Made by a program: the position numbers and the translations under genes
The notes under the pieces: model-generated
The model's database searches: none
What the model was told of the DNA's origin: nothing
What the model saw: only the letters and a program-made list of their open reading frames with translations
NCBI GenBank assembly: GCA_964518955.1
Contig: CAZFHS010000013.1
Span: 1 to 64,000, forward strand
Reading direction: 5' to 3'
Length of the DNA: 64,000 nt
DNA from: JBDGYW01 sp964518955
Lineage (GTDB): Bacteria > Gemmatimonadota > Gemmatimonadetes > Gemmatimonadales > GWC2-71-9
In this document: positions 41,539 through 50,655 of the stretch, piece by piece
Position numbering within the stretch: the stretch's first letter is position 1
How the letters are laid out: the number at the start of each line of letters is the position of its first letter

Positions 41539-42279
41539 ATGTCAAACGCACGCCGTACCACCGTGCAACGTGCTGCTATCGCAGCGCTTCTGGTATGCTC
41601 GCTTTTGGGCGTACACCAGGTGGCGGCCGCACAGGTCGGCCATCGCCCCGAATCGTCACCCTACCGAGACCTCGAGGCCAAGCGAGTACTCTCTCTGACA
41701 AGCGGCTATCTGACCGGATCTTCGGGTGACGCCGGTGTTGGGCCAGGCAGCGGCCCATACATGGGCGCTCGCTTTGACATTCAACTCAGTGGCCCAGCGG
41801 CGCTCACGTTTGGCGCCGGAGTCGCAAATCTCGAGCGAGTGATCATCGACCCCACATTCGGGCCGGCCAGCCGAACGTTGGATACCACGTCTCAGGCGAT
41901 CGTGTTGATAGATGCTGGATTCGACCTTCTCCTCACCGGCGAAAAAAACTGGCATGGATTGACGCCATATGTCGGAGCCAGTATGGGGATGGCGTTGGGC
42001 ACATCGGTGGAAGCCGACTCTCTGAGCGGATATTCGTTCTCCACCCACTTCACTGTGGGGCCGCGCCTAGGCGTTTGGGTACAACCGTCTGGCAGAATCA
42101 CCTTCAGGATCGAGGCTCGAGACCTGATTTGGCGATTGAAGTACCCGGACGGCTTCTTCAGCGTACCCGAAAAGGAGCCCACGGAAGCCCCTGTTTTAGA
42201 TGCCAACGTCAGGAAAGACACTCAGTGGATCAACCATCTGGGACTCACTATCTCGGTGGGATTTACGATCGGTAACTGA
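41539..42279 (+). CDS. Exported outer-membrane beta-barrel protein, hypothetical
   Basis: 246 residues with a signal peptide (about 1-31, ending VAAAQ) and alternating amphipathic strands with Gly/Asp turns typical of eight-stranded small barrels (GPYMGARFDIQLSG; LTPYVGASMGMALG; FTVGPRLGVWVQPSG). It ends LTISVGFTIGN, a plausible terminal strand. No OmpA peptidoglycan domain. The genes divergent (SH3 repeats) and downstream (mobA, 30 bases) do not reveal its function. Confidence 0.7.
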   Translation: MSNARRTTVQRAAIAALLVCSLLGVHQVAAAQVGHRPESSPYRDLEAKRVLSLTSGYLTGSSGDAGVGPGSGPYMGARFDIQLSGPAALTFGAGVANLERVIIDPTFGPASRTLDTTSQAIVLIDAGFDLLLTGEKNWHGLTPYVGASMGMALGTSVEADSLSGYSFSTHFTVGPRLGVWVQPSGRITFRIEARDLIWRLKYPDGFFSVPEKEPTEAPVLDANVRKDTQWINHLGLTISVGFTIGN

Positions 42280-42308
42280 ACGAAGAGTCTCGCGGGAGGT
42301 CAGATAAC

Positions 42309-42917
42309 GTGCGTTCAGCAATCTTGGCAGGCGGCACGGCTAGTCGATTCGACGGGTCTCCCAAAGGTCTCGAGCTCGTGGGCGGCGATCGAGTCATCGA
42401 CCGGTTGATTCGGTCCCTACGCACAGCGACGGGAGAAACCCCGCTTCTGATAGCCAACGCACCCGGCGCCGCTGATTGGCATTCGGACCTCGAGGTCGTG
42501 GGTGACGCCATACGCAATTGTGGCAGTCTTGGCGGCCTTTACACTGCGCTGACGGTGGCGGAAGGACCTGTGATCGTAGTGGCGTGGGATATGCCCTTCG
42601 TGCCCGCCGAGTTGTTTGAAGCCCTGATACAGCGATTTGAAGGACACGACGCCTGCATACCTGAAAGCAAGGGACCAAACCAAGGTTTGGAGCCACTCTG
42701 TGCGATCTATGGGCCTAAATGTGTAGATCCGGTCAGAAGACAGATTGTGGATGAAGATTTCAGGATGACCGGTTTTTACGACTCTGTGGATATGGTGACA
42801 CTCCCCCTCGACGAGGTGAGCACGTGCGGCGACCCCTCCACGATCTTCTTCAACATCAATACGCCTGGCGACCTTACGGAGGCCGAGGAGCTCTGGAGAA
42901 GTCAGCACGCACAATGA
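42309..42917 (+). CDS. mobA: Molybdenum cofactor guanylyltransferase
   Basis: 202 residues. The nucleotidyltransferase N-terminus AILAGGTASRFDGSPKGLELVGG, with the G-G-x-S-x-R-x-G-x-x-K pattern slightly altered (TASRFDGSPKG), and DMPFVPAELFEALIQRF place it in the MobA family, which adds GMP to molybdopterin to make the bis-MGD precursor. The start is GTG 42309 with GGGAGG ten bases upstream. Followed by moeA after 13 bases, so molybdenum insertion and nucleotide attachment are co-expressed. Confidence 0.9.
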   Translation: MRSAILAGGTASRFDGSPKGLELVGGDRVIDRLIRSLRTATGETPLLIANAPGAADWHSDLEVVGDAIRNCGSLGGLYTALTVAEGPVIVVAWDMPFVPAELFEALIQRFEGHDACIPESKGPNQGLEPLCAIYGPKCVDPVRRQIVDEDFRMTGFYDSVDMVTLPLDEVSTCGDPSTIFFNINTPGDLTEAEELWRSQHAQ

Positions 42918-42930
42918 GACACCCCCCGCC

Positions 42931-44169
42931 ATGCTGAGCCCAACTGAAGCAGCTAAAACCATTCTCGACTCCGTCGGCCCCGGCGCCATCGCGCAAGTTC
43001 CGTTGCTGGACGCATTGGGACGCGTCCTCGCGGTCGACGTACGTAGCCAGATCGACATTCCGCGACGAGACAACTCTGCCATGGATGGTTACGCTGTCCT
43101 CGGAGACGACATACGCGGAAAGTGCCCGGTCGATTTGAAGATCGTTGAGCACATACCGGCTGGAACGGTCCCCGCTCAAACCGTCGGCCCCGGGGTATGC
43201 TCGCGGATTTTCACCGGAGCGCCGATTCCGGATGGCTCCGATGGGGTGGTCCGACAGGAACATACTACCCGAATTTCCGACACTATCGTCCGCATCAACG
43301 AAGACACCGACGCCTTTGCGCACATCCGAAAACGCGGCGAAGACCTGCAACGGGACTCGACCGTAGTCACCAAGGGAACGGAGCTGAGGCCCGCTCACCT
43401 AGGGCTGCTCGCTTCGGTGGCTGAGAGCCACATCAACGTGTATCGAAAACCTCGCGTGGCGGTCATGACGTCGGGCGACGAAATCGCGGACCTCGACGAA
43501 CGCGAAGCCATTCTCGACGGATCCAAGATCGGCTCTTCGAACACCTACACATTGCTCTCGTCGGTGCAGATGGCTGGAGGAACTCCGGTCGGGCTTGGAA
43601 TTGCGAAGGACAATCCCGACGATATTCGTGACCGGCTCGGTTCGGCTCCAGAGGTCGATATGTTCGTAACGTCCGGAGGCGTGTCCGTCGGCGAGCACGA
43701 TCACCTTCGGGCGGTAATCGAAGAAATGGGCGGCGAGCTTCGCTTCTGGCGCATCAAGATGCGGCCGGGGAAGCCCGTTGCATTCGGCATTTTCAAGGGG
43801 ACACCGTGGGTCGGCCTGCCGGGCAACCCGGTCAGCACGATGGTGACCTTCGAACTGCTCGTTCGCCCCGCAATCCGCAAGATGCTCGGCCTTCCTTCGC
43901 CCTACAGGCGAACGGTGGCCGTGCGGGTCAGAGAACCGTTCACGTCTGCCACGTCCCGGAAAGACTTCGTACGCGCGGTTGTCGAATCGCACGATGGCGA
44001 ACTCACCGCATCCACTACCGGGGCACAGGGCTCAGGCATTCTCGCGTCGATGGGCAAGGCAAACGCGTTGCTTATCGTTCCAGGCGAGGTCAGGGAGGTG
44101 GCAGCGGGCGAAACAGTTCAAGCCATCCTGTTGGACAATTCCGAGCACGGTTCCGAAATTCCATATTGA
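42931..44169 (+). CDS. moeA: Molybdopterin molybdenumtransferase
   Basis: 412 residues. MoeA signatures include DNSAMDGYAV (about 48-57), FTGAPIPDGSDGVV, the MPT-binding TSGGVSVGEHDHLR and GLPGNPVS. It inserts molybdate into adenylylated molybdopterin. It forms an operon with mobA and ends at a hairpin shared with the convergent oadB gene. No molybdoenzyme is encoded in the window. Confidence 0.95.
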   Translation: MLSPTEAAKTILDSVGPGAIAQVPLLDALGRVLAVDVRSQIDIPRRDNSAMDGYAVLGDDIRGKCPVDLKIVEHIPAGTVPAQTVGPGVCSRIFTGAPIPDGSDGVVRQEHTTRISDTIVRINEDTDAFAHIRKRGEDLQRDSTVVTKGTELRPAHLGLLASVAESHINVYRKPRVAVMTSGDEIADLDEREAILDGSKIGSSNTYTLLSSVQMAGGTPVGLGIAKDNPDDIRDRLGSAPEVDMFVTSGGVSVGEHDHLRAVIEEMGGELRFWRIKMRPGKPVAFGIFKGTPWVGLPGNPVSTMVTFELLVRPAIRKMLGLPSPYRRTVAVRVREPFTSATSRKDFVRAVVESHDGELTASTTGAQGSGILASMGKANALLIVPGEVREVAAGETVQAILLDNSEHGSEIPY

Positions 44170-44180
44170 GGCACAGAGAA

Positions 44181-44209
44181 GCCCCTCCCCCGGAATCCGA
44201 GAGAGGGGC
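44181..44209. terminator. Bidirectional terminator between moeA and oadB
   Basis: GCCCCTC (44181-44187) and GAGGGGC (44203-44209) form seven pairs around a 15-base loop in the 79-base gap between convergent genes; a second small GCGC...GCGC hairpin with an A6 run (44211-44229) follows. Confidence 0.6.
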
Positions 44210-44248
44210 GGCGCTTGAAAAAACCGCGCTTAGACTCGTCCTACGTCG

Positions 44249-45373
44249 TCAACCCGCCAGTAGCGACAGGAACACACCCGCGGCAATCGCGGAGCCCATC
44301 ACACCCGCCACGTTCGGACCCATCGCGGGCATGAGCGGATTCACCTTGCCCTTCGTCTCATCCGAAACGAATTGCTGAACGACGCGAGCCGCCATCGGTA
44401 CGGCCGATACTCCCGCTGCACCAATGCAAGGATTGATCTTGTTGCGGAGGAAGAGGTTGATGAACTTCGCAAACACCACTCCACCGGCAGTACTGAAGCA
44501 AAACGCCACGAGGCCCATTGCCAGAATGGCGAGGGTCCGTCCGTTGATGAAGCCTGCCCCGTCCATCGTTGCACCAACCGCGATGCCGAGGAAGATCGTG
44601 ACGATGTCGATCATCGCACCGCCGGCCGTCTTGCGCAGCCGTTCGGTTACACCGCACTCGCGAATCAGGTTGCCGAACATCAGCATGCCCATGAGTGGGG
44701 CAGCCGACGGAACTGCCAATGATGCCAGCACGCCCGTGACGATCGGGAACAGAATCACCGCCGTCTGCGAAACCGGCATCGCCTGCGGCATATCGATCGC
44801 GCGCTCCTTCTCGGACGTTAGCGCGCGCATGATCGGTGGCTGGATGATCGGCACCAGCGACATGTAGCTGTACGCGGCAACCGCCACCGGACCCAACAGA
44901 TGTGGCGCGAGTTGAGCCGTCAGGAAGATCGAAGTCGGGCCATCGGCTCCACCTATGATGCCGATGGACGCTGCTTCTTGCGGCGTGAAATTGAAGAGCC
45001 AGAACGCTCCAAGTGCAGCCACGAAAATACCCAACTGAGCAGCGGCACCGAGCATGAATGTGAGCGGCCGGCCCAAGAGCGGACGGAAATCGGTGAGCAC
45101 ACCAACGCCGAGAAAGATGATCGGCGGCAACAGCTCGGTTTCGATTCCACTCTCATATATGAGGTTGATGATACCTTCGCTGTGCGCTCCCATCTCCGCC
45201 AGCGGCAGGTTCGCTAAAATGGCGCCGAACCCGATAGGTATCAGTAGTAATGGCTCGTAGTTCTTGCGAATGGCGAGGTATATCAAAACCCCCGCCACCG
45301 CGAACATGACAATGTTGCGGATGTCGAGGTTCGCGAACCCCGACGACCGCAACAGTTCCATTAGCGTTTCCAT
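44249..45373 (-). CDS. oadB: Sodium ion-translocating decarboxylase subunit beta
   Basis: 374 residues, about ten membrane helices. The conserved Na+-channel motif IGIIGGADGPTSIF (about 137-150) and the PIIQPPIMRAL stretch identify the beta subunit, which couples decarboxylation of carboxybiotin to Na+ export. It starts 13 bases after oadA with an AGAGG site and ends at a shared terminator. It is the final gene of oadG-oadA-oadB. The substrate of the complex (oxaloacetate, methylmalonyl-CoA, glutaconyl-CoA) is decided by the alpha subunit, here of the oxaloacetate/pyruvate type. Confidence 0.95.
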   Translation of the reverse strand: METLMELLRSSGFANLDIRNIVMFAVAGVLIYLAIRKNYEPLLLIPIGFGAILANLPLAEMGAHSEGIINLIYESGIETELLPPIIFLGVGVLTDFRPLLGRPLTFMLGAAAQLGIFVAALGAFWLFNFTPQEAASIGIIGGADGPTSIFLTAQLAPHLLGPVAVAAYSYMSLVPIIQPPIMRALTSEKERAIDMPQAMPVSQTAVILFPIVTGVLASLAVPSAAPLMGMLMFGNLIRECGVTERLRKTAGGAMIDIVTIFLGIAVGATMDGAGFINGRTLAILAMGLVAFCFSTAGGVVFAKFINLFLRNKINPCIGAAGVSAVPMAARVVQQFVSDETKGKVNPLMPAMGPNVAGVMGSAIAAGVFLSLLAG

Positions 45374-45386
45374 GAAGTCGGCCTCT

Positions 45387-47228
45387 TTAGGCGATGGTCA
45401 TGATCGGTTTGGTGGAATCGACCTCGTCACCGATGCTGACGTGAATCGCTGAGACCGTGCCCGCGAACTGCGACTTGATGTCGTGTGTCGCCTTCATGGC
45501 TTCAATTTCTGCGACCTTCTGCCCTTCGGTCACCGTATCGCCGACTTTCACAATTATGTCGGTGATTTCAACCGTGCCGGCGAACGTCGAGTGAACGTTG
45601 TTGCCGGCGGCGGCCGGAGCGGCGGCAGGAGCAGCGGCAGCGGGAGCAGCAGCGGCACCCATCGGTTCGACTGTGACCTCGAAGGTACGGCTGACTCCGC
45701 CGTCCATAACCGAAACGCGAGACGTCACCGGACCTGTGATGGCTGGAGCGGCTGCTGGAGCGGCTGCTGCTGGATCGGCCGCCGGAGCCGGCTCATCTTT
45801 CTTCTTCAGTGGCACGGTGATCTTCGACTTGCCCGTGAGAAGCCTGATGCCCTCGTTCAGCTCCATCTTCTTGTTCGGAACCATCGCGGCGAGCACGAGG
45901 AATGTGTTCTCGTCGTTCACCTCTATACCACGTTCTTTCAGCGCTTCCTGGGCTGCACCCATGTTCTTCGGGGCTGCTTCGAGCGGATCGCCGTCGAACA
46001 CCGGCAGGTCGAGCTGCTCGGAGGTGATCTTCACAACTTCAGGATCCGGGGGAAGCGGAGTCTTACCAAAGTAGCCAAGTACTGCTTTGCCGTAGCCGGC
46101 ATCCATCTTCTTCCAACGACCGTATAGAACGTTGTTGAATGCCTGGAGCCAATACTGCTGGCTTCCCGGCGTGACGCTCGTCCAGGCACCGCCCGCTTCA
46201 ACAACGACCGGGAACTCGTTCAGGACTTCACTGTACTTGTCGAGGATCCCGGCCTTCACCATCATGTGCACGTTCGGGCCGATCGCTCCACCTGGCATCG
46301 GGAAGCCGAGTACTCGTGCGTCAGCGGTGGTGGTGGTCGGGTTGAAATCGTAGTCGGCCATCAAGTCGTTCAGCTGGTTCTCGATCTCGCCCATCTTGCT
46401 GGCGTCGATATCGAGCGAATAGCCGGTACCCTTGAGCGCGTGGTCCAACGAACGAACGTCGGGCTGCACCGTGCCGCTCGCCATCGGCCGCACTGAGAGG
46501 TCGACGCCGTCAACACCCCCGGCGATGCCAGCTTGGTAACAGGAGACTGCGGTACTCGCGGTGTCGTGTGTGTGCTGCCAGAGAGGCATCTCTGGCGGCA
46601 TGATCTTCTTCAAGCCAACGGCGGTCTTGTAGATCGTCATTGGGTCGGTGGTGCCGCTCGCATCCTTCAAACAGATGCTATCGATGTGCACATCGCTCTC
46701 GAGCAGCTGGCGACCGATGTCGATGTAGAACTCGGCCGTGTGGACCTTGTCGGAATGGAACGGCAGACCCATCAAGGCGATACAGACCTGATGGTGCATA
46801 CCAGCATCCACGATCGGCTTGCCGGTCTTGATCAGGTTCGCAACGTCGTTCATGTAATCGAAGTTGCGATCGTAGGTTGTCCCGTTCACCTGCATCAGCT
46901 TGGCTTGAAGCTCCAGACCTTCCATCGACTGCGTCGTCAGGGTGACGCCTGATACGGAACGAGTGAGAATCTGGAGGTCCGCGTCGGGCCCCACGGCCTC
47001 ACGGAGCTTCCGCATGTCCTCGAACGGGTTCTCGCCGAGGTAGAAGTAAGGAGCCTGATAGCGAGCGCCGCCACCGAACTCGAAATGCCGGATGCCAGCC
47101 TCGGCCGACGCCTGCATCGCTGGTAGAAAATCGTTCAGTCGGACTTTGCCGCCAAATGAACTCTGAAGGCCGTCGCGAAACGGCGTAAACATTACCCGAA
47201 TCTTTTTGGGGGTCTCGGCGAAGATCAT
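45387..47228 (-). CDS. oadA: Oxaloacetate decarboxylase alpha subunit (carboxyltransferase-biotin carrier fusion)
   Basis: 613 residues. The HMGL-like TIM-barrel carboxyltransferase (10-300) has FRDGLQSS, the carbamylated-Lys site ICLKDASG and the metal site WQHTHDTA. A PYC/OadA conserved domain (300-470), an Ala/Pro-rich flexible linker (about 480-540) and a C-terminal biotinyl domain complete it. The biotin lysine is Lys579 in EAMKA, rather than the usual EAMKM. It transfers CO2 from oxaloacetate to biotin for release by the membrane beta subunit. The start overlaps the oadG stop by four bases. A biotin ligase gene lies 400 bases upstream. Confidence 0.94.
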   Translation of the reverse strand: MIFAETPKKIRVMFTPFRDGLQSSFGGKVRLNDFLPAMQASAEAGIRHFEFGGGARYQAPYFYLGENPFEDMRKLREAVGPDADLQILTRSVSGVTLTTQSMEGLELQAKLMQVNGTTYDRNFDYMNDVANLIKTGKPIVDAGMHHQVCIALMGLPFHSDKVHTAEFYIDIGRQLLESDVHIDSICLKDASGTTDPMTIYKTAVGLKKIMPPEMPLWQHTHDTASTAVSCYQAGIAGGVDGVDLSVRPMASGTVQPDVRSLDHALKGTGYSLDIDASKMGEIENQLNDLMADYDFNPTTTTADARVLGFPMPGGAIGPNVHMMVKAGILDKYSEVLNEFPVVVEAGGAWTSVTPGSQQYWLQAFNNVLYGRWKKMDAGYGKAVLGYFGKTPLPPDPEVVKITSEQLDLPVFDGDPLEAAPKNMGAAQEALKERGIEVNDENTFLVLAAMVPNKKMELNEGIRLLTGKSKITVPLKKKDEPAPAADPAAAAPAAAPAITGPVTSRVSVMDGGVSRTFEVTVEPMGAAAAPAAAAPAAAPAAAGNNVHSTFAGTVEITDIIVKVGDTVTEGQKVAEIEAMKATHDIKSQFAGTVSAIHVSIGDEVDSTKPIMTIA

Positions 47229-47464
47229 CTCACTTGCTCGACTTTCGTGATCTTGGTTTGTGGGTATACGACAGACATGGATGCGCTGACTGCCGCCAGC
47301 ATGGCGGCGTCAAAATCATCCTTGACTTGCTCTGGAACAATTGCTTGCACTTTCTCGGGGAAGACGTTGATCAAGATCTTCATTATCAACGCCAAGAATG
47401 CCAACAGCACGAATACTGCGCAGAATGCTGCTACGCAGATCATCAATAGGTTTGCTTCTCCCAT
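47225..47464 (-). CDS. oadG: Oxaloacetate decarboxylase gamma-like small membrane subunit
   Basis: 79 residues: one N-terminal membrane helix (about 5-33, LLMICVAAFCAVFVLLAFLALIMKIL) and a short cytosolic tail. OadG anchors alpha to beta and in known enzymes contributes a zinc site through its C-terminus; no His-rich end is seen here, so metal binding is doubtful. GAGAGG precedes ATG 47464. It is the first gene of the pump operon and overlaps oadA by four bases, the normal order in gamma-alpha-beta operons. Confidence 0.85.
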   Translation of the reverse strand: MGEANLLMICVAAFCAVFVLLAFLALIMKILINVFPEKVQAIVPEQVKDDFDAAMLAAVSASMSVVYPQTKITKVEQVR

Positions 47465-47632
47465 GAGCCTCTCTCCCGATAGGTGGGAGTGTGTTTTGGA
47501 CTATCTATTTGCGTACGACGAATCTACGCCCGCGATGGAAATTTTTGGACAGGCGTAGTCAGTTAGGTGGCACATTTTTCTACAGCGGGGATTTTACCCT
47601 GACTGACGTGATATTGAAAGGCCATAACCAGA

Positions 47633-48613
47633 CTAAACCTGAAAATCCAGAATCAGCCTACCCCGCGTGACCGGTGCATCATGCCCAGCAAGGTACAGCT
47701 CGAGGTTGTCGCCGATGTTTTGAACCCTGCCCACCGCAATGGTTTCCAGAGGTTGGGAGGCGTCATCGACACAAACTTTCACGTCCCTCCCTATCACAAC
47801 AGATCGTTCTCTATAGCGCTCCATCAACTCGCCGTTCTTGCCGTCCAGAAGCAATTGATAGTTCCGGTCGAGCGCCCCTAGAAGAGCCTCGAGGGCGCAC
47901 CTCTGTGAACACGATTCGGGTTCCGACAGGTGATCCCTCAGCGAGCTGACGTGCGGCACAAACGGAGTTCCCTCTAAGGACGGTGTCGTCTCCACATTGA
48001 GGCCAATCCCCAGCACCGCCGCGTCAATCGACCTGCCGGCTCCTTCGGTGTATGCCAGTACTCCAGCGACCTTCGCGTCCCCGAGCAACACGTCGTTCAC
48101 CCATTTGATGACCGCTTTCCCCTCGAGGCCGTCGACCGAGTCGATGGCGTCTATGACAGACACTGCGGCCAGCACCATGAACGGGATCCCCGAGTCCGTG
48201 ACCGACTTGCCTGGCAGGAGATGTACCGACAGATGGATATTCCCCGCTTCCGCCGCCCAGGGCCGTTGCCTGAGGCCGTGCAAGCCCTTTCCCGCGCCCG
48301 AAAGGCAGAGCACACCGTCGGGCACACGCCGCCCTTCCCTCCTCTGCTCGATGAGCAGGTCGTACTGCGAGCGATGGCTGCTCTCGGAGATGAACAGGTA
48401 CTGCCACCTCTCCCACCTATCCCGCTCGTCCCGCTCCTGCCCCCTCTGCACCTCTGCCTCAAACACTTCTCTCTCACCAAAGATTTCGGCGACCAGCTGG
48501 CCAATCTCCCGCGGCAAGGCAGCTAACTCGCTCTGCCGCCAACCTCCGCCCGAGACCATCAGATCTGCAAACTCAGTGCTGTCGGTGTAGACTTTCATTA
48601 CAAGAGGCATCAC
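47633..48613 (-). CDS. birA: Divergent biotin-protein ligase
   Basis: 326 residues from GTG 48613 (ATG at 48610 or 48598 equally possible). The catalytic core is recognisable by KWVNDVLLGDAKVAGVL (biotin/ATP lysine site) and LGIGLNVE, with the C-terminal SH3-like domain (about 265-326). The glycine-rich biotinyl-AMP loop, normally GRGRxGR, reads GAGKGLHG here, and the N-terminal 75 residues are a private charged helical region with no DNA-binding HTH, so it is not a BirA-type repressor. It lies just upstream of the pump operon on the same strand, whose alpha subunit is its likely substrate. Confidence 0.85.
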   Translation of the reverse strand: MMPLVMKVYTDSTEFADLMVSGGGWRQSELAALPREIGQLVAEIFGEREVFEAEVQRGQERDERDRWERWQYLFISESSHRSQYDLLIEQRREGRRVPDGVLCLSGAGKGLHGLRQRPWAAEAGNIHLSVHLLPGKSVTDSGIPFMVLAAVSVIDAIDSVDGLEGKAVIKWVNDVLLGDAKVAGVLAYTEGAGRSIDAAVLGIGLNVETTPSLEGTPFVPHVSSLRDHLSEPESCSQRCALEALLGALDRNYQLLLDGKNGELMERYRERSVVIGRDVKVCVDDASQPLETIAVGRVQNIGDNLELYLAGHDAPVTRGRLILDFQV

Positions 48614-48665
48614 GAGGGTAAAATGGGACCGGTATTAACAATAAGCGATCTAGTTGACTAGAGCG

Positions 48666-50105
48666 ATGCCGATCGACCTAACGGTCGTGATCGTCTACTC
48701 GCTGGCCATGCTCTTCGTGGGCTGGCGGTCGCGAAAACAATCCGGAGAGTCTTTCTGGGTTGCCGAGCGCCAATACGGCACGCGCCGTATAACGGCGTCG
48801 CTCACCGTGACCGTTTTCGGCGCGGCGGCGACGATGGGCGTAATCAGCCTGGGTTACTCCCGGGGGCTCACCGGCGCCTGGTTGCCTCTCACGGGAGCCG
48901 TTGCGCTGATTCCCTTCGGGCTCTTCCTGGCCGCACGAGTACGTGCGCTCGCCGCATACACTCTCCCCGACATCCTCAAACACGCCTACGGAGAGCGCGT
49001 GGCTGTGCCGGCGGCTCTGATGATCGCCGTCTCGTGGTGCGGTGTCATTGGCGCGCAGATGATCGCCGGAGCTCGACTGTTGGATGGAGTGTTTCTTCTA
49101 GGGTACGCCCCTGCACTGGCAATCGTGGCAGTGGTTTTTGTCGTCTACACGTTTTGGGGAGGGCAGCTCTCCGTAGTACGGACCGATTCCTGGCAGCTAA
49201 TGCTGTTCGCCGGAGGCCTTCTACTATGCCTGGCGCTGGTGGCAGCCTCCGCATTTGGCGGAGAGGCCACGATAGCCGATCGGCTGCCCCCCGAACATTG
49301 GAGTTTCCCGGTATCAGCCGAGTTCGGCTGGTATGACCTGTTGGTCTACTACCCGCTCATCGTTGGTCTCCCGTTCTTGGTGGGGCCGGATCTTTGGTCT
49401 CGCATACTCTGCGCAAGAGACGAGAATGTGGCGCGACGCTCCGTATTTTTCGCTGCCGCCGCCATAGTGCCGATCGCCCTCTTGCTCGCGGTTTTGGGCA
49501 TCTTGATCCGCGCCACCTTCCCCGACGTAGTGCCCGATGGCGCTCTTCCGGAGGCAATCCGCGAGCTCTTGCCGATCGGCGTGCGCGGGCTGATCGCGGC
49601 AGGGTTCCTCGCCGCGATCATGTCGTCGGCAGACACCACGCTCGTGACGGCCTCGACCATCCTTTCGCTCAATGTAGTGTCTCCGCTGAGGCCACTGACC
49701 GAGACCCAACGTCTTCGTCTCACCAGGCTCTGCCTGGTACTGGTCGGTTGTATCGCCTGGATCGTCGCGGGCTTCCAGCAGGCGATCATCCCCGCCCTGC
49801 TGCTCGGCTACACGATCTACGTTGGAGGAGTGGTCGTTCCGACTCTGGTCAGCTTTTTCCGAGAGCGGCTGGGGGTTACCGCGACGGGCGCCATGTGGGC
49901 CGTGATCGTGGGCGGGTGCACAGCAATATTGGGAGAGATTCAGGATGGTGCCGTTATGCGAGCGGCGTTGGGTACCGGTGGAGATTCGTTGCTCGTATCC
50001 CTGTTAGGCCCCCTTTATCCGAGCATTCTGCCCGTCGTGCTGTCGGTTCTGGTATTGATGGTCGTGAGCCGAGTGACACGTGCTTCTCATCAGGAGCAGG
50101 CGTAG
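48666..50105 (+). CDS. Sodium:solute symporter (SSS family)
   Basis: 479 residues, about thirteen membrane helices. SSS features: RKQSGESFWVAERQ in the first loop, GYSRGLTGAWL, and the conserved sodium-site helix AGFLAAIMSSADTTLVTASTI (about residues 315-335). It imports an unidentified solute with Na+. Divergent from birA with 52 bases between. I chose ATG 48666 over a TTG four codons upstream. The adjacent CYTH gene is 15 bases downstream and may be co-transcribed. Confidence 0.92.
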   Translation: MPIDLTVVIVYSLAMLFVGWRSRKQSGESFWVAERQYGTRRITASLTVTVFGAAATMGVISLGYSRGLTGAWLPLTGAVALIPFGLFLAARVRALAAYTLPDILKHAYGERVAVPAALMIAVSWCGVIGAQMIAGARLLDGVFLLGYAPALAIVAVVFVVYTFWGGQLSVVRTDSWQLMLFAGGLLLCLALVAASAFGGEATIADRLPPEHWSFPVSAEFGWYDLLVYYPLIVGLPFLVGPDLWSRILCARDENVARRSVFFAAAAIVPIALLLAVLGILIRATFPDVVPDGALPEAIRELLPIGVRGLIAAGFLAAIMSSADTTLVTASTILSLNVVSPLRPLTETQRLRLTRLCLVLVGCIAWIVAGFQQAIIPALLLGYTIYVGGVVVPTLVSFFRERLGVTATGAMWAVIVGGCTAILGEIQDGAVMRAALGTGGDSLLVSLLGPLYPSILPVVLSVLVLMVVSRVTRASHQEQA

Positions 50106-50120
50106 CCCGAGTTCCACGTT

Positions 50121-50630
50121 ATGGCAAGAAACATCGAGATCAAGGCCCGCGTCGAAGACATGGAACGTACCAGTCGGCTGGTGGCAGGTGCCGCCGATCG
50201 TGGCCCGCAGACCCTAGTGCAGACAGACACCTTTTTTGTGGTAGATCGAGGCCGCCTCAAGCTGCGCGAGTTCGCCGATTCCGACGCCGAGCTCATCTAT
50301 TACCTTCGCCCCGACACGACCGGTCCCAAGGAGTCGAAGTACCAACGGGAGCAGGTGTCGAATCCGACGGCGATGCGCGAGCTGTTCGCCGAGAGGCTGG
50401 GAACTATCGGAACCGTCCGCAAGGAACGCACGGTGTATTGGGTAGGTCGCACGCGTATCCACCTGGACGAAGTTCAAAAACTCGGCAACTTTTTAGAGCT
50501 CGAGGTTGTATTGAAAGAGCAGGAGCCCGTCGAGGCCGGCGTCCGGGAGGCCGAGCGGTTGATGGAGCTGTTCGAAATCGACGAGGCGTCGCTCGTTTCC
50601 GATGCCTACATTGATCTGCAACAAGACTGA
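50121..50630 (+). CDS. CYTH-domain protein (class IV adenylate cyclase / triphosphatase-like)
   Basis: 169 residues. The CYTH tunnel is indicated by N-terminal IEIKARV (the ExExK-like motif, first Glu replaced by Ile-Glu spacing), FVVDRGRLKLREF, YYLRPD, RKERTVYWVGRTRIHLDEVQKLGNFLELEV. CYTH proteins hydrolyse thiamine triphosphate, inorganic triphosphate or make cyclic AMP; the CyaB-like length and HLDxVxxLGxFxELE favour the CyaB/ThTPase branch. Substrate undetermined. It lies between an SSS symporter and a glutaminyl cyclase. Confidence 0.85.
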   Translation: MARNIEIKARVEDMERTSRLVAGAADRGPQTLVQTDTFFVVDRGRLKLREFADSDAELIYYLRPDTTGPKESKYQREQVSNPTAMRELFAERLGTIGTVRKERTVYWVGRTRIHLDEVQKLGNFLELEVVLKEQEPVEAGVREAERLMELFEIDEASLVSDAYIDLQQD

Positions 50631-50655
50631 GTCATGAAACACAAGGTGAGTAAAG

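Noticed and set aside
49394..50614. A 406-codon frame overlapping the SSS symporter and CYTH genes
   Set aside because: Same-strand shadow in another frame, Arg/Gly/Ser-rich, crossing two real genes and their gap.
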